33,877 nucleotides of DNA from Marisimplicoccus framensis_A (GTDB taxonomy: Bacteria > Bacteroidota > Bacteroidia > Flavobacteriales > Flavobacteriaceae): positions 1 to 33,877 of the forward strand of contig JBELLF010000004.1 in assembly GCA_042088875.1 (NCBI GenBank), written 5' to 3'. Both the position numbers and the translations under genes were made by a program. Positions 1 through 8,490 of the stretch are shown here, piece by piece (the stretch's first letter is position 1; each line of letters opens with the position of its first letter). A model generated the notes under the pieces. It ran no database searches. It saw only the letters and a list, made by a program, of their open reading frames with translations, and was not told the origin of the DNA.

Positions 1-1286
1 TGTCTAATGTTCCATCTCAAATCGAAAAAGATATTATTGAGCTTGACAGAAGAGTAAATTTACTTTATTCTGCTTTAGAGGGAAAAATTATGAGAATATT
101 TCCTGTTCAAAATGATATTAATAACAAATGGATCTCTTATCCTGAAATTTCTGAAAATAGTTATGAAGGAGCTGATTCTCTTTATGTTAATAATGTTCTA
201 AACCTCTATTTTCAAACATTAAGAATAGCAAGACAGGACAAAGACTACACACAGTCTCAAGAGCTTTTAGAGAGCATTAAAGGGTTTCAGAAAAAATACG
301 GAAGTGAAGTAATGCCATCTGACTTCAAAATCAATTCAGAGGTTGTTTACAACAAAGTAGATATATTTAACAGACTTTATAAATGGTATCTCTTTGCAGG
401 TCTTGGTTTGCTTTTAATTTTGATTTTTCAAATATTTTATGACAATAAGTTTACTAGTTATCTTATTAAGCTTTTTGAGTCACTAATAATTACTTTATTT
501 GTTTTTAATACTATTGGCCTTGCAGCTAGGTGGTATATTGCAGGGCATGCTCCATGGAGTGATGCTTATGAATCGATAATTTTTGTTGCCTGGGCTACTG
601 TAATATTTGGAATTATTTTTGGTAGAAAATCATATTTTACTCTTGCCTCATCTACATTTGTCGCATCAATTATTCTTTTTATTGCGAATATGAATTGGCT
701 TGATCCTTCAATAGCTAATCTTCAGCCAGTTTTAGATAGTTATTGGTTAATGATCCATGTTGCTGTTATTGTTGGAAGTTATGGCCCATTTGCAATAGGT
801 ATGATACTTGGTATTGTGACCTTAATTTTAACTATAATTGCCACAAAGAAGAATAGAAAAATATTTTCAAGGAAACTTGAGGAGCTAACCATTGTCAATG
901 AATTATCTCTTACTATAGGATTAGTAATGCTTACCATAGGGAACTTTTTAGGAGGAATGTGGGCAAATGAAAGTTGGGGTAGATATTGGGGGTGGGACCC
1001 AAAAGAGACATGGGCGCTAATTAGTATAATGATTTATACTGCTGTTCTTCATTTAAGAATTATACCTAGGTTAAATAATAAATGGTTATTTAATTTGATG
1101 AGTATTATTTCTTTTGCAGCAATAATTATGACGTATTTTGGAGTTAACTTTTATTTAGTTGGGCTTCATTCATATGCATCTGGTGATAAAGTTATTACTC
1201 CAAACTTTGTTTATTATTCAACTGTTTTTGTATTTATTTTAGGCTTAATTTCTTATTTTGCAAATAAGAAAACCAAAGTACTTTAA
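1..1286 (+). CDS. ccsA: Cytochrome c biogenesis protein CcsBA, C-terminal (CcsA/ResC) part, 5' truncated by window edge
   Basis: The reading frame is open from base 3, so the gene starts upstream; the ATG at 90 is internal. System II cytochrome c synthetase moves heme across the inner membrane and attaches it to apocytochrome CXXCH motifs. The visible part has several hydrophobic helices, a conserved WSDAYES segment before a membrane helix, a histidine in the IHVAVIVGSYG helix, and the tryptophan-rich heme-handling WWD signature (WGRYWGWDPKETW). A further conserved His lies in GLHSYASGD near the C-terminus. In Bacteroidota, CcsB/ResB and CcsA/ResC are usually one protein of about 1000 residues, and the soluble stretch before the first helix here fits such a fusion; this is inference because the N-terminal half is outside. 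The stop overlaps the next start by one base (TAATG), implying an operon with the two pentein enzymes. Confidence 0.93.
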   Translation, partial: SNVPSQIEKDIIELDRRVNLLYSALEGKIMRIFPVQNDINNKWISYPEISENSYEGADSLYVNNVLNLYFQTLRIARQDKDYTQSQELLESIKGFQKKYGSEVMPSDFKINSEVVYNKVDIFNRLYKWYLFAGLGLLLILIFQIFYDNKFTSYLIKLFESLIITLFVFNTIGLAARWYIAGHAPWSDAYESIIFVAWATVIFGIIFGRKSYFTLASSTFVASIILFIANMNWLDPSIANLQPVLDSYWLMIHVAVIVGSYGPFAIGMILGIVTLILTIIATKKNRKIFSRKLEELTIVNELSLTIGLVMLTIGNFLGGMWANESWGRYWGWDPKETWALISIMIYTAVLHLRIIPRLNNKWLFNLMSIISFAAIIMTYFGVNFYLVGLHSYASGDKVITPNFVYYSTVFVFILGLISYFANKKTKVL

Positions 1287-2200
1287 TGATAAATATTAAT
1301 ATTCAAAACGAATATTCTCGCTTAAAAACTGTTATACTTGGAATAGCTGATAATCTTGGAAATCTACCTTCTGAGTCAGACGCTTATGATCCTCGGTCCC
1401 TTTATCATATTAAGAATAACTCATATCCACTTGAGGAAGATCTAAAAAAAGAAGTAGAGAGCTTAAAAAAAAAACTAACTAAACATAATGTTGAGGTACT
1501 TAGGCCAAGTAATGTTGATGATTGTAATCAAATTTTTGCGAGAGACTTAGGTTTTGTAATATCTAATTTGTTCTTCTTATCCAATATTGTGCCTAATAGG
1601 CAGGATGAAATTGAAGGAATAAAGGAAATATTAAATCATTTAAATGTTGGGGTTATTAACCTGCCAGAATTTATGCATATAGAAGGAGGTGATATAATTG
1701 TTCATAATGATAAGGTTTTTATTGGAACGTATTCTGAAGATGATTATCCTTCCTTAATTACAGCTAGAACTAATAAAGAATCAATAGATTATCTAAAAAG
1801 AATAATTAATAACAAAGAAATTATCCCAATTGATATTAAAAAATCTAATACAGATATTTTTGAAAATACTCTTCACTTAGACTGCTGTTTTCAGACTATA
1901 TCAAGGGATAAAGCAATTATTTGCCCTGATGGTTTTAAGAAAAAAGAAGATGTTGAATATTTAATTAAGCTTTTTGGTAAAAAAAACATCTTCCTCGCAA
2001 ACCCTGAAGAAACTTTCATGCTGACATCAAATATTCTAGTTATTTCGCCTGAAATAATTGTTTCTCATACAAAATTTAAAAGACTTAATAAATGGCTTGA
2101 AGAAAAAGGTGTATTAGTAGAAAAAGTAGATTATTCAAATGTTTCAAAAATGTCAGGTCTTTTTAGATGTTCAACTTTACCGTTAACAAGAGAATTATGA
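1286..2200 (+). CDS. Arginine deiminase / amidinotransferase family (pentein fold) enzyme
   Basis: This 304-residue protein belongs to the guanidino-group-modifying pentein superfamily (arginine deiminase, dimethylargininase, glycine amidinotransferase). Visible motifs are ARDLGF near residues 85-90, EGGD at 133-136, a probable catalytic His197 in TLHLDC, and a probable nucleophile Cys295 in FRCSTLPL near the C-terminus. The family reaction proceeds through a covalent amidino-Cys intermediate. Which member this is cannot be settled from sequence alone: arginine deiminase activity (arginine to citrulline and ammonia) is my favoured reading because the next gene resembles a citrulline hydrolase, but an amidinotransferase is possible. 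No signal peptide is seen, so it is probably cytoplasmic. The start overlaps the ccsBA stop by one base and the end overlaps the ctlX start by four (ATGA), indicating translational coupling. Confidence 0.85.
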   Translation: MININIQNEYSRLKTVILGIADNLGNLPSESDAYDPRSLYHIKNNSYPLEEDLKKEVESLKKKLTKHNVEVLRPSNVDDCNQIFARDLGFVISNLFFLSNIVPNRQDEIEGIKEILNHLNVGVINLPEFMHIEGGDIIVHNDKVFIGTYSEDDYPSLITARTNKESIDYLKRIINNKEIIPIDIKKSNTDIFENTLHLDCCFQTISRDKAIICPDGFKKKEDVEYLIKLFGKKNIFLANPEETFMLTSNILVISPEIIVSHTKFKRLNKWLEEKGVLVEKVDYSNVSKMSGLFRCSTLPLTREL

Positions 2201-3102
2201 TGCATTTTACTTCAAATATTTTGATGATTAGTCCAGAAAAATTCAGAGCTAATGAATTTACAGTAGATGATAATGTTTTTCAATCCAGAGAAGTAGTTGA
2301 TTCTGAAGTCTCTATTCAAGCTATTGAAGAGTTTGAAAAATTAAAAAATGCTATATCTGATGGTGGTGTCTCAGTATATTCGATAAATGGAGACAGTTCA
2401 CTTGATACTCCTGACGCAGTATTTCCTAATAACTGGATATCTTTTCATTATAAAAATAATGCGGTTATATACCCAATGTTTGCAAAAAATAGGAGACTTG
2501 AAAGACAATCTAATATTTTAAGAAAACTTTCAACAAAAGATATCAATATTGAAGTAACTCATGATTATTCTAGTTATGAAAATCAAAATAAATTTTTAGA
2601 GGGTACAGGAAGTATGGTTCTTAATCGTAAAAATAAAATAGCATATTGTGCTCTATCAAATAGATCTGACAAGGAGCTGTTTATGAAATTTTGTAAAGAT
2701 CTAAATTATAGTCCAATATTATTTAATTCTATTTATGAGTCTAAACCTATTTATCATACTAATGTTTTGATGTCAATCTGTAATAACTTTTCTATAATTT
2801 GTCTTGAATCTGTTAAAAATCAGGACGAGAAAAACAACATAATTAAATCTCTTGAAGATTCTGAATTAGAAATAATTGATATATCATACGATCAAATGAG
2901 TTCTTACCTAGGAAATTGTATTCAATTAATTGATAAAGATTTAAATCCAAAGCTTATTATGAGTTCAAGTGCTTTCAGCTCCATTAAACCTGACCAATTA
3001 TCTAAAATATTAAAGCACACTGAAATTATACATTCTGACATTAAAACTATTGAAAAATTTGGTGGCGGAAGTGCTAGATGTATGATTGCAGAAATATTTT
3101 AA
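2197..3102 (+). CDS. ctlX: CtlX-type citrulline utilization hydrolase (pentein fold)
   Basis: The protein has 301 residues. The N-terminal pattern (SNILMISPEKFRANE...VFQ), TPDAVFPNNW at 71-80, LEGTGSMV at 134-141, YHTNVLM around 186-192 with His187, and GGGSARCM with Cys295 match the CtlX/arginine-deiminase-related family. CtlX in Francisella was described as a citrulline ureidase giving ornithine, CO2 and ammonia; that activity here is inferred from family membership. I chose ATG 2197, which makes the classical ATGA overlap with the preceding stop; ATG 2200 is equally usable, and the upstream ATG at 2167 would add ten residues absent from the family pattern. With the gene before it, this could form a two-step arginine-to-ornithine route. 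The -33 element of the next gene's promoter lies within this gene's last codons. Confidence 0.86.
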   Translation: MMHFTSNILMISPEKFRANEFTVDDNVFQSREVVDSEVSIQAIEEFEKLKNAISDGGVSVYSINGDSSLDTPDAVFPNNWISFHYKNNAVIYPMFAKNRRLERQSNILRKLSTKDINIEVTHDYSSYENQNKFLEGTGSMVLNRKNKIAYCALSNRSDKELFMKFCKDLNYSPILFNSIYESKPIYHTNVLMSICNNFSIICLESVKNQDEKNNIIKSLEDSELEIIDISYDQMSSYLGNCIQLIDKDLNPKLIMSSSAFSSIKPDQLSKILKHTEIIHSDIKTIEKFGGGSARCMIAEIF

Positions 3103-3116
3103 TATCACTATATTTA
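3086..3116 (+). promoter_or_regulatory. Bacteroidota-type sigma promoter for the Asp-box protein
   Basis: TTG at 3086-3088, a 20-base spacer, and TATATTTA at 3109-3116 match the Bacteroidota consensus TTG-N18-20-TAnnTTTG except for the last base. Transcription would start about 7 bases downstream, leaving a leader of roughly 40 bases before the ATG at 3162. The -33 element overlaps the 3' end of ctlX. The match is seen; promoter activity is inferred. Confidence 0.5.
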
Positions 3117-3161
3117 AACAAACTTTTTAGGCCGATTTAGGTCAAATCTAAAAACATTAAT

Positions 3162-6100
3162 ATGAAAAAACTACTAATTGCTCTAATTACATTGCTATTG
3201 TTTACTCCAATAGATGCTAATTCACAAAGAAAAAAAAATCAAAAAGAGAATACTAAAACTGAAAAAGTTTCTCTTAAAGCATTTAAATTTAGAAATGTTG
3301 GTCCAGCATTTTTATCTGGAAGGATTGCCGACATAGCTATACATCCGGATAATGAAAATATTTGGTATGTTGCTGTCGGTTCTGGTGGTGTATGGATGAC
3401 TGATAACGCTGGTACTACTTGGAATCCAATATTTGACTCGCAGCCAGTATATTCAATTGGTTCAATAACTATTGATCCCTCTAATCCAAGTATAATTTGG
3501 GTTGGTTCAGGCGAAAATGTTGGTGGAAGACATGTTGGATATGGAGACGGAGTATATAAAAGTATGGATGGAGGTAAATCATGGAAAAATATGGGACTTA
3601 AGAAATCAGAGCATATCTCTGAGATAATTGTACATCCAGAAGATTCAAATGTTGTATATGTTGCATCTCAGGGACCTCTTTGGTCTAGCGGTGGAGATAG
3701 AGGATTATTTAAAACTATCGATGGAGGTAAAACCTGGAATAAAATTTTAGGTGGTTCAGAGTGGACCGGTGTTACAGATATTATGATGGATTCAAGATAT
3801 CCAAACATAATATATGCTGCAACTTGGGATAGACATAGAACTGTTGCAGCCTATATGGGTGGAGGACCTGGTTCAGGTATTCATAGGTCAGATGATAACG
3901 GAAATACATGGAAAAAACTTTCAAATGGAGTACCTAAATCAAATCTTGGTAAAATTGGTATTGCAATGTCTTACCAAGACAATGATGTAGTTTATGCAGC
4001 TATTGAAACTGACAGAACCAAGGGTGGTGTCTACAAATCAGTTAATAGAGGTGAGTCTTGGACAAAAATGTCAAACACTGTTTCTGGTGGAACTGGTCCT
4101 CACTATTATCAAGAGCTATATACTAGTCCTCACAAATTTGACAGACTTTATCTAATGAACGTTCAAATACTAACGTCTGATGATGGAGGAAAAAATTTTA
4201 GAGAACTTGAGGGAAGAAGGCAAAAGCATAGTGATCATCATGCCATTGCTTTTAAAGAAAGTGATCCAGATTACATAATGGTTGGAACTGATGCTGGAAT
4301 ATATGAGAGTTTTGATTTAGCAAAAAACTGGCATTATTTTTTAAATTTACCTCTTACTCAGTTTTATAAAGTAGCTGTAAATAATGCTGAACCATTCTAT
4401 CATATTTTTGGTGGAACACAAGATAATGGATCTGCTGGTGGACCTTCTGCAACAGATGAAGCAGCTGGAATTACTAATAGAGATTGGTATAAAACTTTAT
4501 TTGCAGATGGACATCAATCAGCAACTGACCCAGTTTATAACAATATTATTTACGCTACTACTCAAGAGGGTAGATTTCATAGAATTGATTTAGAGACTGG
4601 AGAGCAAGTTTTTATTCAGCCTCAACCTTTAGAGGGTGACCCTCATGAAAGATATAACTGGGATACTCCAATCCTAGTTAGTCCTCATGATCCAGCAAGA
4701 ATATATATTGGATCATACAGAGTATGGCAATCAGATAATAGGGGAGATAGCTGGAATCCAATTTCTGCTGACTTGACTAGAAATGAAAATCGTATTGAAC
4801 TTCCTATTATGGGAAGAAAGCAAAGTTGGGATAATGCATGGGATGTTAAAGCAATGTCTCAGTATAACACAATTACTTCATTGTCTGAATCTCCTGTTAA
4901 GGAAGGTTTAATTTGGGCTGGTACAGATGATGGATTTATTCAAGTCACATCAAATGGTGGTGAATCATGGAAATCTATTCCTGTAACTAAACTAGGCCTT
5001 CCTGAAAGAAGCTTTGTAAATGATATAAAAGCTGATCTATACGATTCTAATACTGTTTATGTATCATTAGATAATCACAAAGAAGGAGATTTATCACCTT
5101 ATCTATTTAAAAGCACAGATCTCGGTGAATCATGGGAATCAATATCTAATAATATTCCGGACAATACACTTGTGTGGAGATTCGTTCAAGATCATGTGAA
5201 AAAAGATTTATTCTTCCTTGCAACTGAATTTGGTATTTATACATCTTTAAATGGTGGTAATTCATGGCAAAAACTTGGTGGAACACCAACTATTTCGTTT
5301 AGAGATATCGTAATTCAAGAAAGAGAAAATGATCTTGTTGGAGCATCATTTGGTAGAGGTTTCTTTGTTCTGGATGACTATAGCGCATTAAGAGAAATGA
5401 CAGAAGAAAACCTATCAGCTAAGGGTAAATTATTTAAGCCTAGAGACGCAAAGTTATTTAGACCTAGAAATTCTCTAGGAAATACTGGAGGTCAATTTTA
5501 CCTAGCTAAAAATCCTACTTATGGAGCAGTATTTACTTATCATTTAAATGATATTCCTAAAACTTCTAAATCAAATAGAATTCAAAGTGAAAGAAAACTT
5601 AATGCAGATAATAATGATATACCATTTCCTGGCTATGATAACTTAGCTAATGAAATGCAGGAAAAATCTCCAAGTATAATTCTTACAATTAAGGACTCTA
5701 ATGACAATCATATTAGAAATATTAAGCAAAATGCCTCAAATGGATCAGGAAAAATTTCCTGGAATCTAAGACATAAAAGTTATTACCCGGTTAGAGCTGG
5801 AAGAGGTCAGTCTAATTGGTGGTTCAATCCATCAGGCCCATATGTAACACCTGGTGAATACCAAGCAGAGCTTTATCTTGAAAATAATGGATCTGTAGAG
5901 AAGCTTGATGGACCTGTTTCTTTTAATGTAAATCCATTAAGAAAAGGAACTTTAGAAGGTTCGTCATATGATGATTACAATAACTTTAGAAATATGGTTT
6001 CATCACTTTATATTGAAATGTCAAAGTATGATGATGAATTTAATTTAATGAAAGCTAAAGTTCAGTTATTAGAAAAAGCTTCGATGGAACTAGAAGATTT

Positions 6101-6422
6101 CTCTCCGGAAATGATTAAAAAAATTGCTGATTTCAAATCTAAATACAACAATGTTGAATATGAATTAGATGGAAACCCTGCTAGAGCTGAGATAGGTGAG
6201 TGGGATAGAGTAACTATTGCAACAAGAATAAGAATAGCTATGCAAGGGTTATCAACTTCTTATGGTCCAACTGAGCTTAATTCATCTAACCTTGAAATAG
6301 CAAGAAAAATGTTTAATGAATCTAAGGCTGTTATTGAATCATTAATAGTAGAGTTGGAATCTATAGAGAATCAAATTAAGGAGCTAAACCCTCCACATTT
6401 AGCTGGAAGTGGTATTAACTAG
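3162..6422 (+). CDS. Large secreted Asp-box (BNR/sortilin-like) beta-propeller protein
   Basis: The 1086-residue product starts with a Sec signal peptide (MKKLLIALITLLLF..., cleavage near residue 22), so it is exported to the periplasm or beyond. The body carries about nine Asp-box motifs of the form S/T-x-D/N-x-G-x-S/T-W or F, for example SMDGGKSW, TIDGGKTW, SDDNGNTW, SVNRGESW, SDDGGKNF, SDNRGDSW and SLNGGNSW. These are typical of VPS10/sortilin, sialidase and photosystem-II-assembly-like propellers. The last 300 or so residues lack Asp boxes; they contain a beta-rich stretch and then a charged, probably helical segment. The family is common in marine flavobacteria, usually annotated as glycosyl hydrolase or VPS10 protein, but Asp boxes are structural and no catalytic site is identifiable here, so no enzyme activity is claimed. 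I see no clear type IX C-terminal sorting domain. The last 8 bases overlap the convergent channel gene. Confidence 0.88.
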   Translation: MKKLLIALITLLLFTPIDANSQRKKNQKENTKTEKVSLKAFKFRNVGPAFLSGRIADIAIHPDNENIWYVAVGSGGVWMTDNAGTTWNPIFDSQPVYSIGSITIDPSNPSIIWVGSGENVGGRHVGYGDGVYKSMDGGKSWKNMGLKKSEHISEIIVHPEDSNVVYVASQGPLWSSGGDRGLFKTIDGGKTWNKILGGSEWTGVTDIMMDSRYPNIIYAATWDRHRTVAAYMGGGPGSGIHRSDDNGNTWKKLSNGVPKSNLGKIGIAMSYQDNDVVYAAIETDRTKGGVYKSVNRGESWTKMSNTVSGGTGPHYYQELYTSPHKFDRLYLMNVQILTSDDGGKNFRELEGRRQKHSDHHAIAFKESDPDYIMVGTDAGIYESFDLAKNWHYFLNLPLTQFYKVAVNNAEPFYHIFGGTQDNGSAGGPSATDEAAGITNRDWYKTLFADGHQSATDPVYNNIIYATTQEGRFHRIDLETGEQVFIQPQPLEGDPHERYNWDTPILVSPHDPARIYIGSYRVWQSDNRGDSWNPISADLTRNENRIELPIMGRKQSWDNAWDVKAMSQYNTITSLSESPVKEGLIWAGTDDGFIQVTSNGGESWKSIPVTKLGLPERSFVNDIKADLYDSNTVYVSLDNHKEGDLSPYLFKSTDLGESWESISNNIPDNTLVWRFVQDHVKKDLFFLATEFGIYTSLNGGNSWQKLGGTPTISFRDIVIQERENDLVGASFGRGFFVLDDYSALREMTEENLSAKGKLFKPRDAKLFRPRNSLGNTGGQFYLAKNPTYGAVFTYHLNDIPKTSKSNRIQSERKLNADNNDIPFPGYDNLANEMQEKSPSIILTIKDSNDNHIRNIKQNASNGSGKISWNLRHKSYYPVRAGRGQSNWWFNPSGPYVTPGEYQAELYLENNGSVEKLDGPVSFNVNPLRKGTLEGSSYDDYNNFRNMVSSLYIEMSKYDDEFNLMKAKVQLLEKASMELEDFSPEMIKKIADFKSKYNNVEYELDGNPARAEIGEWDRVTIATRIRIAMQGLSTSYGPTELNSSNLEIARKMFNESKAVIESLIVELESIENQIKELNPPHLAGSGIN

Positions 6423-7626
6423 AAATTGCTTGATTTAGTTCGAAACATTCTAAATCAAAATACTTAACAGAAGATAGAAGGTGGTCAAAAATATCAGAGG
6501 TTAAACCCTCGTATTTTGTCCACTCTTTGTCTTTTGAAAATGTGTATATCTGAATAGGTATACCCTGTGAAGTTGGCTCGAGTTGTCGGCACATTAAAGT
6601 TAAGTCTTCATTAGTCAATGGGTGAGCTTTAAGATATTCCTCTATATATATTCTAAATACCCCAATATTAGTGAGGTTTCTTCCATTAAGTAATATAGAT
6701 TTGTCTATTTTATTGTCTTTGTTATAAGTATTTATTTCCTCAGTCTTATTATTTAAATAGTTTGAAATTAACTTTACTTTCTTTAAGTTTTCTATGTCTT
6801 CATTATTTAAAAACTTTACTGAGCTTGGTTTAATTAATAAAGATCTTTTAATCCTTCTTCCTTTTGACTCTTCCATTCCTCTCCAATTAATAAATGAGTC
6901 AGATACAAGTTTATAGGTAGGGATTGTAGTAATGGTATTGTCAAAGTTTTGAACTTTAACTGTAGAAAGATTCACCTCAATAACAGTTCCATCTGCATCT
7001 TCTTTTTTCATGGTAATCCAATCACCAATTCTAACAGTATCGTTAACTGTAATTTGAATACTTGATACAAAGCCTAAAATAGTGTCTCTAAAAACTAAAA
7101 TAATAATTGCTGATAACGCACCTATTGAAGCTAAGAAAGTCCCTATCTCTCTTCCAGTTAAAACTGATAGAATAAGTATTATTCCTACAAACCAAATAAA
7201 TATCATTATAACTTGAATGTAGCTGTCAATAGGAATATGTCTAAGAGAAGAACTTAATTTAAAATAGTCTTTTACGGTAGCTAATACCGACCTAACAGTT
7301 ACTATAAATAAGATTATTGTCAAAGCTTCTAGAATAATTAAAAAGTCTTGATTGTATATTGGGACTACCCAAAAAAGAAAAAATAATGAAGGAATAAATG
7401 AAACTAATCTTGGAACTCTATTTTTAATCAATAAATCATCAAAAGATGATGAAGTAGATTTTGCAATTCTTTTAAAAAAAGATAGAATTATATTCCTTGT
7501 TATAAAATTAATTACTACAATTATTCCTACTATAGAAACTAAAATTAAGCCAGATGCCAATATGTCTGATAGACCTTCAGGAATTCCATTACTACTTAAA
7601 AACGAAGTTATTTGATCTTTATACAT
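6415..7626 (-). CDS. MscS-family mechanosensitive channel, YbdG-like
   Basis: This 403-residue inner-membrane protein has several hydrophobic helices in its first half, then the MscS pore-lining helix and beta domain: GTFLASIGALSAIIILVFRD followed by TVNDTVRIGDWITMKKEDADGTVIEVNLSTVKVQN. The length, the WRGMEESKGRRIKRSLLI segment after the beta domain, and the long C-terminal extension resemble the E. coli YbdG (MscM-like) subgroup more than MscS itself. Such channels open under membrane tension to release solutes after osmotic downshock. The start codon lies only about 10 bases beyond the T-tract of an intrinsic terminator for the genes upstream, so its promoter is unclear. A second Met is not available nearby. 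The 3' end overlaps the convergent Asp-box gene by 8 bases. Confidence 0.9.
   Translation of the reverse strand: MYKDQITSFLSSNGIPEGLSDILASGLILVSIVGIIVVINFITRNIILSFFKRIAKSTSSSFDDLLIKNRVPRLVSFIPSLFFLFWVVPIYNQDFLIILEALTIILFIVTVRSVLATVKDYFKLSSSLRHIPIDSYIQVIMIFIWFVGIILILSVLTGREIGTFLASIGALSAIIILVFRDTILGFVSSIQITVNDTVRIGDWITMKKEDADGTVIEVNLSTVKVQNFDNTITTIPTYKLVSDSFINWRGMEESKGRRIKRSLLIKPSSVKFLNNEDIENLKKVKLISNYLNNKTEEINTYNKDNKIDKSILLNGRNLTNIGVFRIYIEEYLKAHPLTNEDLTLMCRQLEPTSQGIPIQIYTFSKDKEWTKYEGLTSDIFDHLLSSVKYFDLECFELNQAISS
6430..6458. repeat. 9-bp inverted repeat at the convergent 3' overlap
   Basis: TTGATTTAG (6430-6438) and CTAAATCAA (6450-6458) form a perfect 9-base-pair stem with an 11-base loop, just past the stop codon of the Asp-box gene and inside the last codons of the channel gene. 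It could help end transcription or protect the 3' end of the plus-strand transcript. There is no clean T-tract on either side, so a standard intrinsic terminator is not supported. Confidence 0.4.
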
Positions 7627-7631
7627 TATGC

Positions 7632-7663
7632 AAAAATAAAAAACCCACCATAAAGGTGGGTTT
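7632..7663 (-). terminator. Intrinsic terminator downstream of the tandem secreted paralogs
   Basis: CCCACC (7644-7649) and GGTGGG (7655-7660) form a GC-rich stem with a 5-base loop. Flanking A and T runs extend the stem on both sides. Read leftward, the stem is followed by TTTTTTATTTTT, a good U-tract, so it terminates the operon 9252-7687. The plus-strand side also has eight Ts, making it potentially bidirectional, although no plus-strand gene reads into it. It is the only canonical intrinsic terminator I found in the window. Confidence 0.85.
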
Positions 7664-7686
7664 TTTTTCTAATAAAAATTGGTTTA

Positions 7687-8469
7687 TTAGTTATTAATTG
7701 ATACGAGCTCTAAAAGTCCATAATTTTGATGCTCACTTGCAGATTGAACACCCTCTCTTAGTTTTTGTCCTTTAAAAGTTTTTCCTAGGTCATCCCAACC
7801 TGTTCTTGCAGCACCAGGAACTGGAATATTAAAGAAAAAATGAGTAATACCCTCGTATGCATTTTCTGTTCTCTCATAAATTTTTGAAAGAGCCCACCAT
7901 CTATGTTGACCCATCATAATTTCATTATTAACTATAGGTTTAATTATTTCAGATTCCCAAGATTCAAAATCATCAGACTTAGCAATTGTTGAAGTAATTG
8001 ACATTCTTTCTCCTGGTTTTAAATCTCCTCCAGCCCATATTGTTTGATCAACATTTTTGATATGATAATTTCTTCTCTCTTTACTTTCAGAGCCAACAGA
8101 ATTCATATACTTTCTAACAGAGGCTCTTGACATTTTTCCTTTGTGAGCTTCATATGCTAAATTTAACCAGTCATCTGAAGTCCAACTGTTATTATATGCA
8201 TCAAGCTCTTCTTTATTGTTAAACCCAGTAATAATAAAGTAATCTGCTGAATTTTCTCCCTCGTCATTCGACTCTACAACTTTGAAAACTGCTTGAAAAG
8301 TTTGTATTCCTTTTTCTATTGCCAGCTTATGAATAGGGGAAAAGAATTCCTCTAGTTTTAGGTAGTCTTCTTCCATTCCTTCATTTAAGTCTACTGCACT
8401 AACAATTGTGTATTGAGCAGTTACACTTAAAGTAAAAAATAAAATAAAAATTGATAAAAGTTTTTTCAT
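7687..8469 (-). CDS. Secreted protein of unknown function, paralog of the preceding gene
   Basis: The 260-residue product has a signal peptide (MKKLLSIFILFFTLSVTAQ, cleavage near 19) and no further membrane segment, so it is probably periplasmic or secreted. It is clearly homologous along its length to the protein encoded at 8491-9252. Shared blocks include SAVDL at 24-28, DYLxLEEFFS at 35-44, HKGKMSR at 109-115, KERRxY at 130-135, DDFESxESE at 166-174 and ENAYxGxTH at 202-210. Each half has an alpha/beta rhythm with a tryptophan or aromatic near the end, reminiscent of duplicated dimeric alpha/beta-barrel (NIPSNAP/ABM-like) domains; that is a guess from pattern. I do not recognise a characterised family. 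It is second in a two-gene operon, 21 bases after its paralog, and ends at a strong terminator. Confidence 0.82.
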   Translation of the reverse strand: MKKLLSIFILFFTLSVTAQYTIVSAVDLNEGMEEDYLKLEEFFSPIHKLAIEKGIQTFQAVFKVVESNDEGENSADYFIITGFNNKEELDAYNNSWTSDDWLNLAYEAHKGKMSRASVRKYMNSVGSESKERRNYHIKNVDQTIWAGGDLKPGERMSITSTIAKSDDFESWESEIIKPIVNNEIMMGQHRWWALSKIYERTENAYEGITHFFFNIPVPGAARTGWDDLGKTFKGQKLREGVQSASEHQNYGLLELVSINN

Positions 8470-8490
8470 GTTTTAAAATTTAAATTAATA

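Noticed and set aside
2167..2196. Upstream ATG giving ctlX ten more residues
   Set aside because: The extra residues lie in the end of the previous gene and do not fit the family N-terminus; ATGA coupling at 2197 is more natural.
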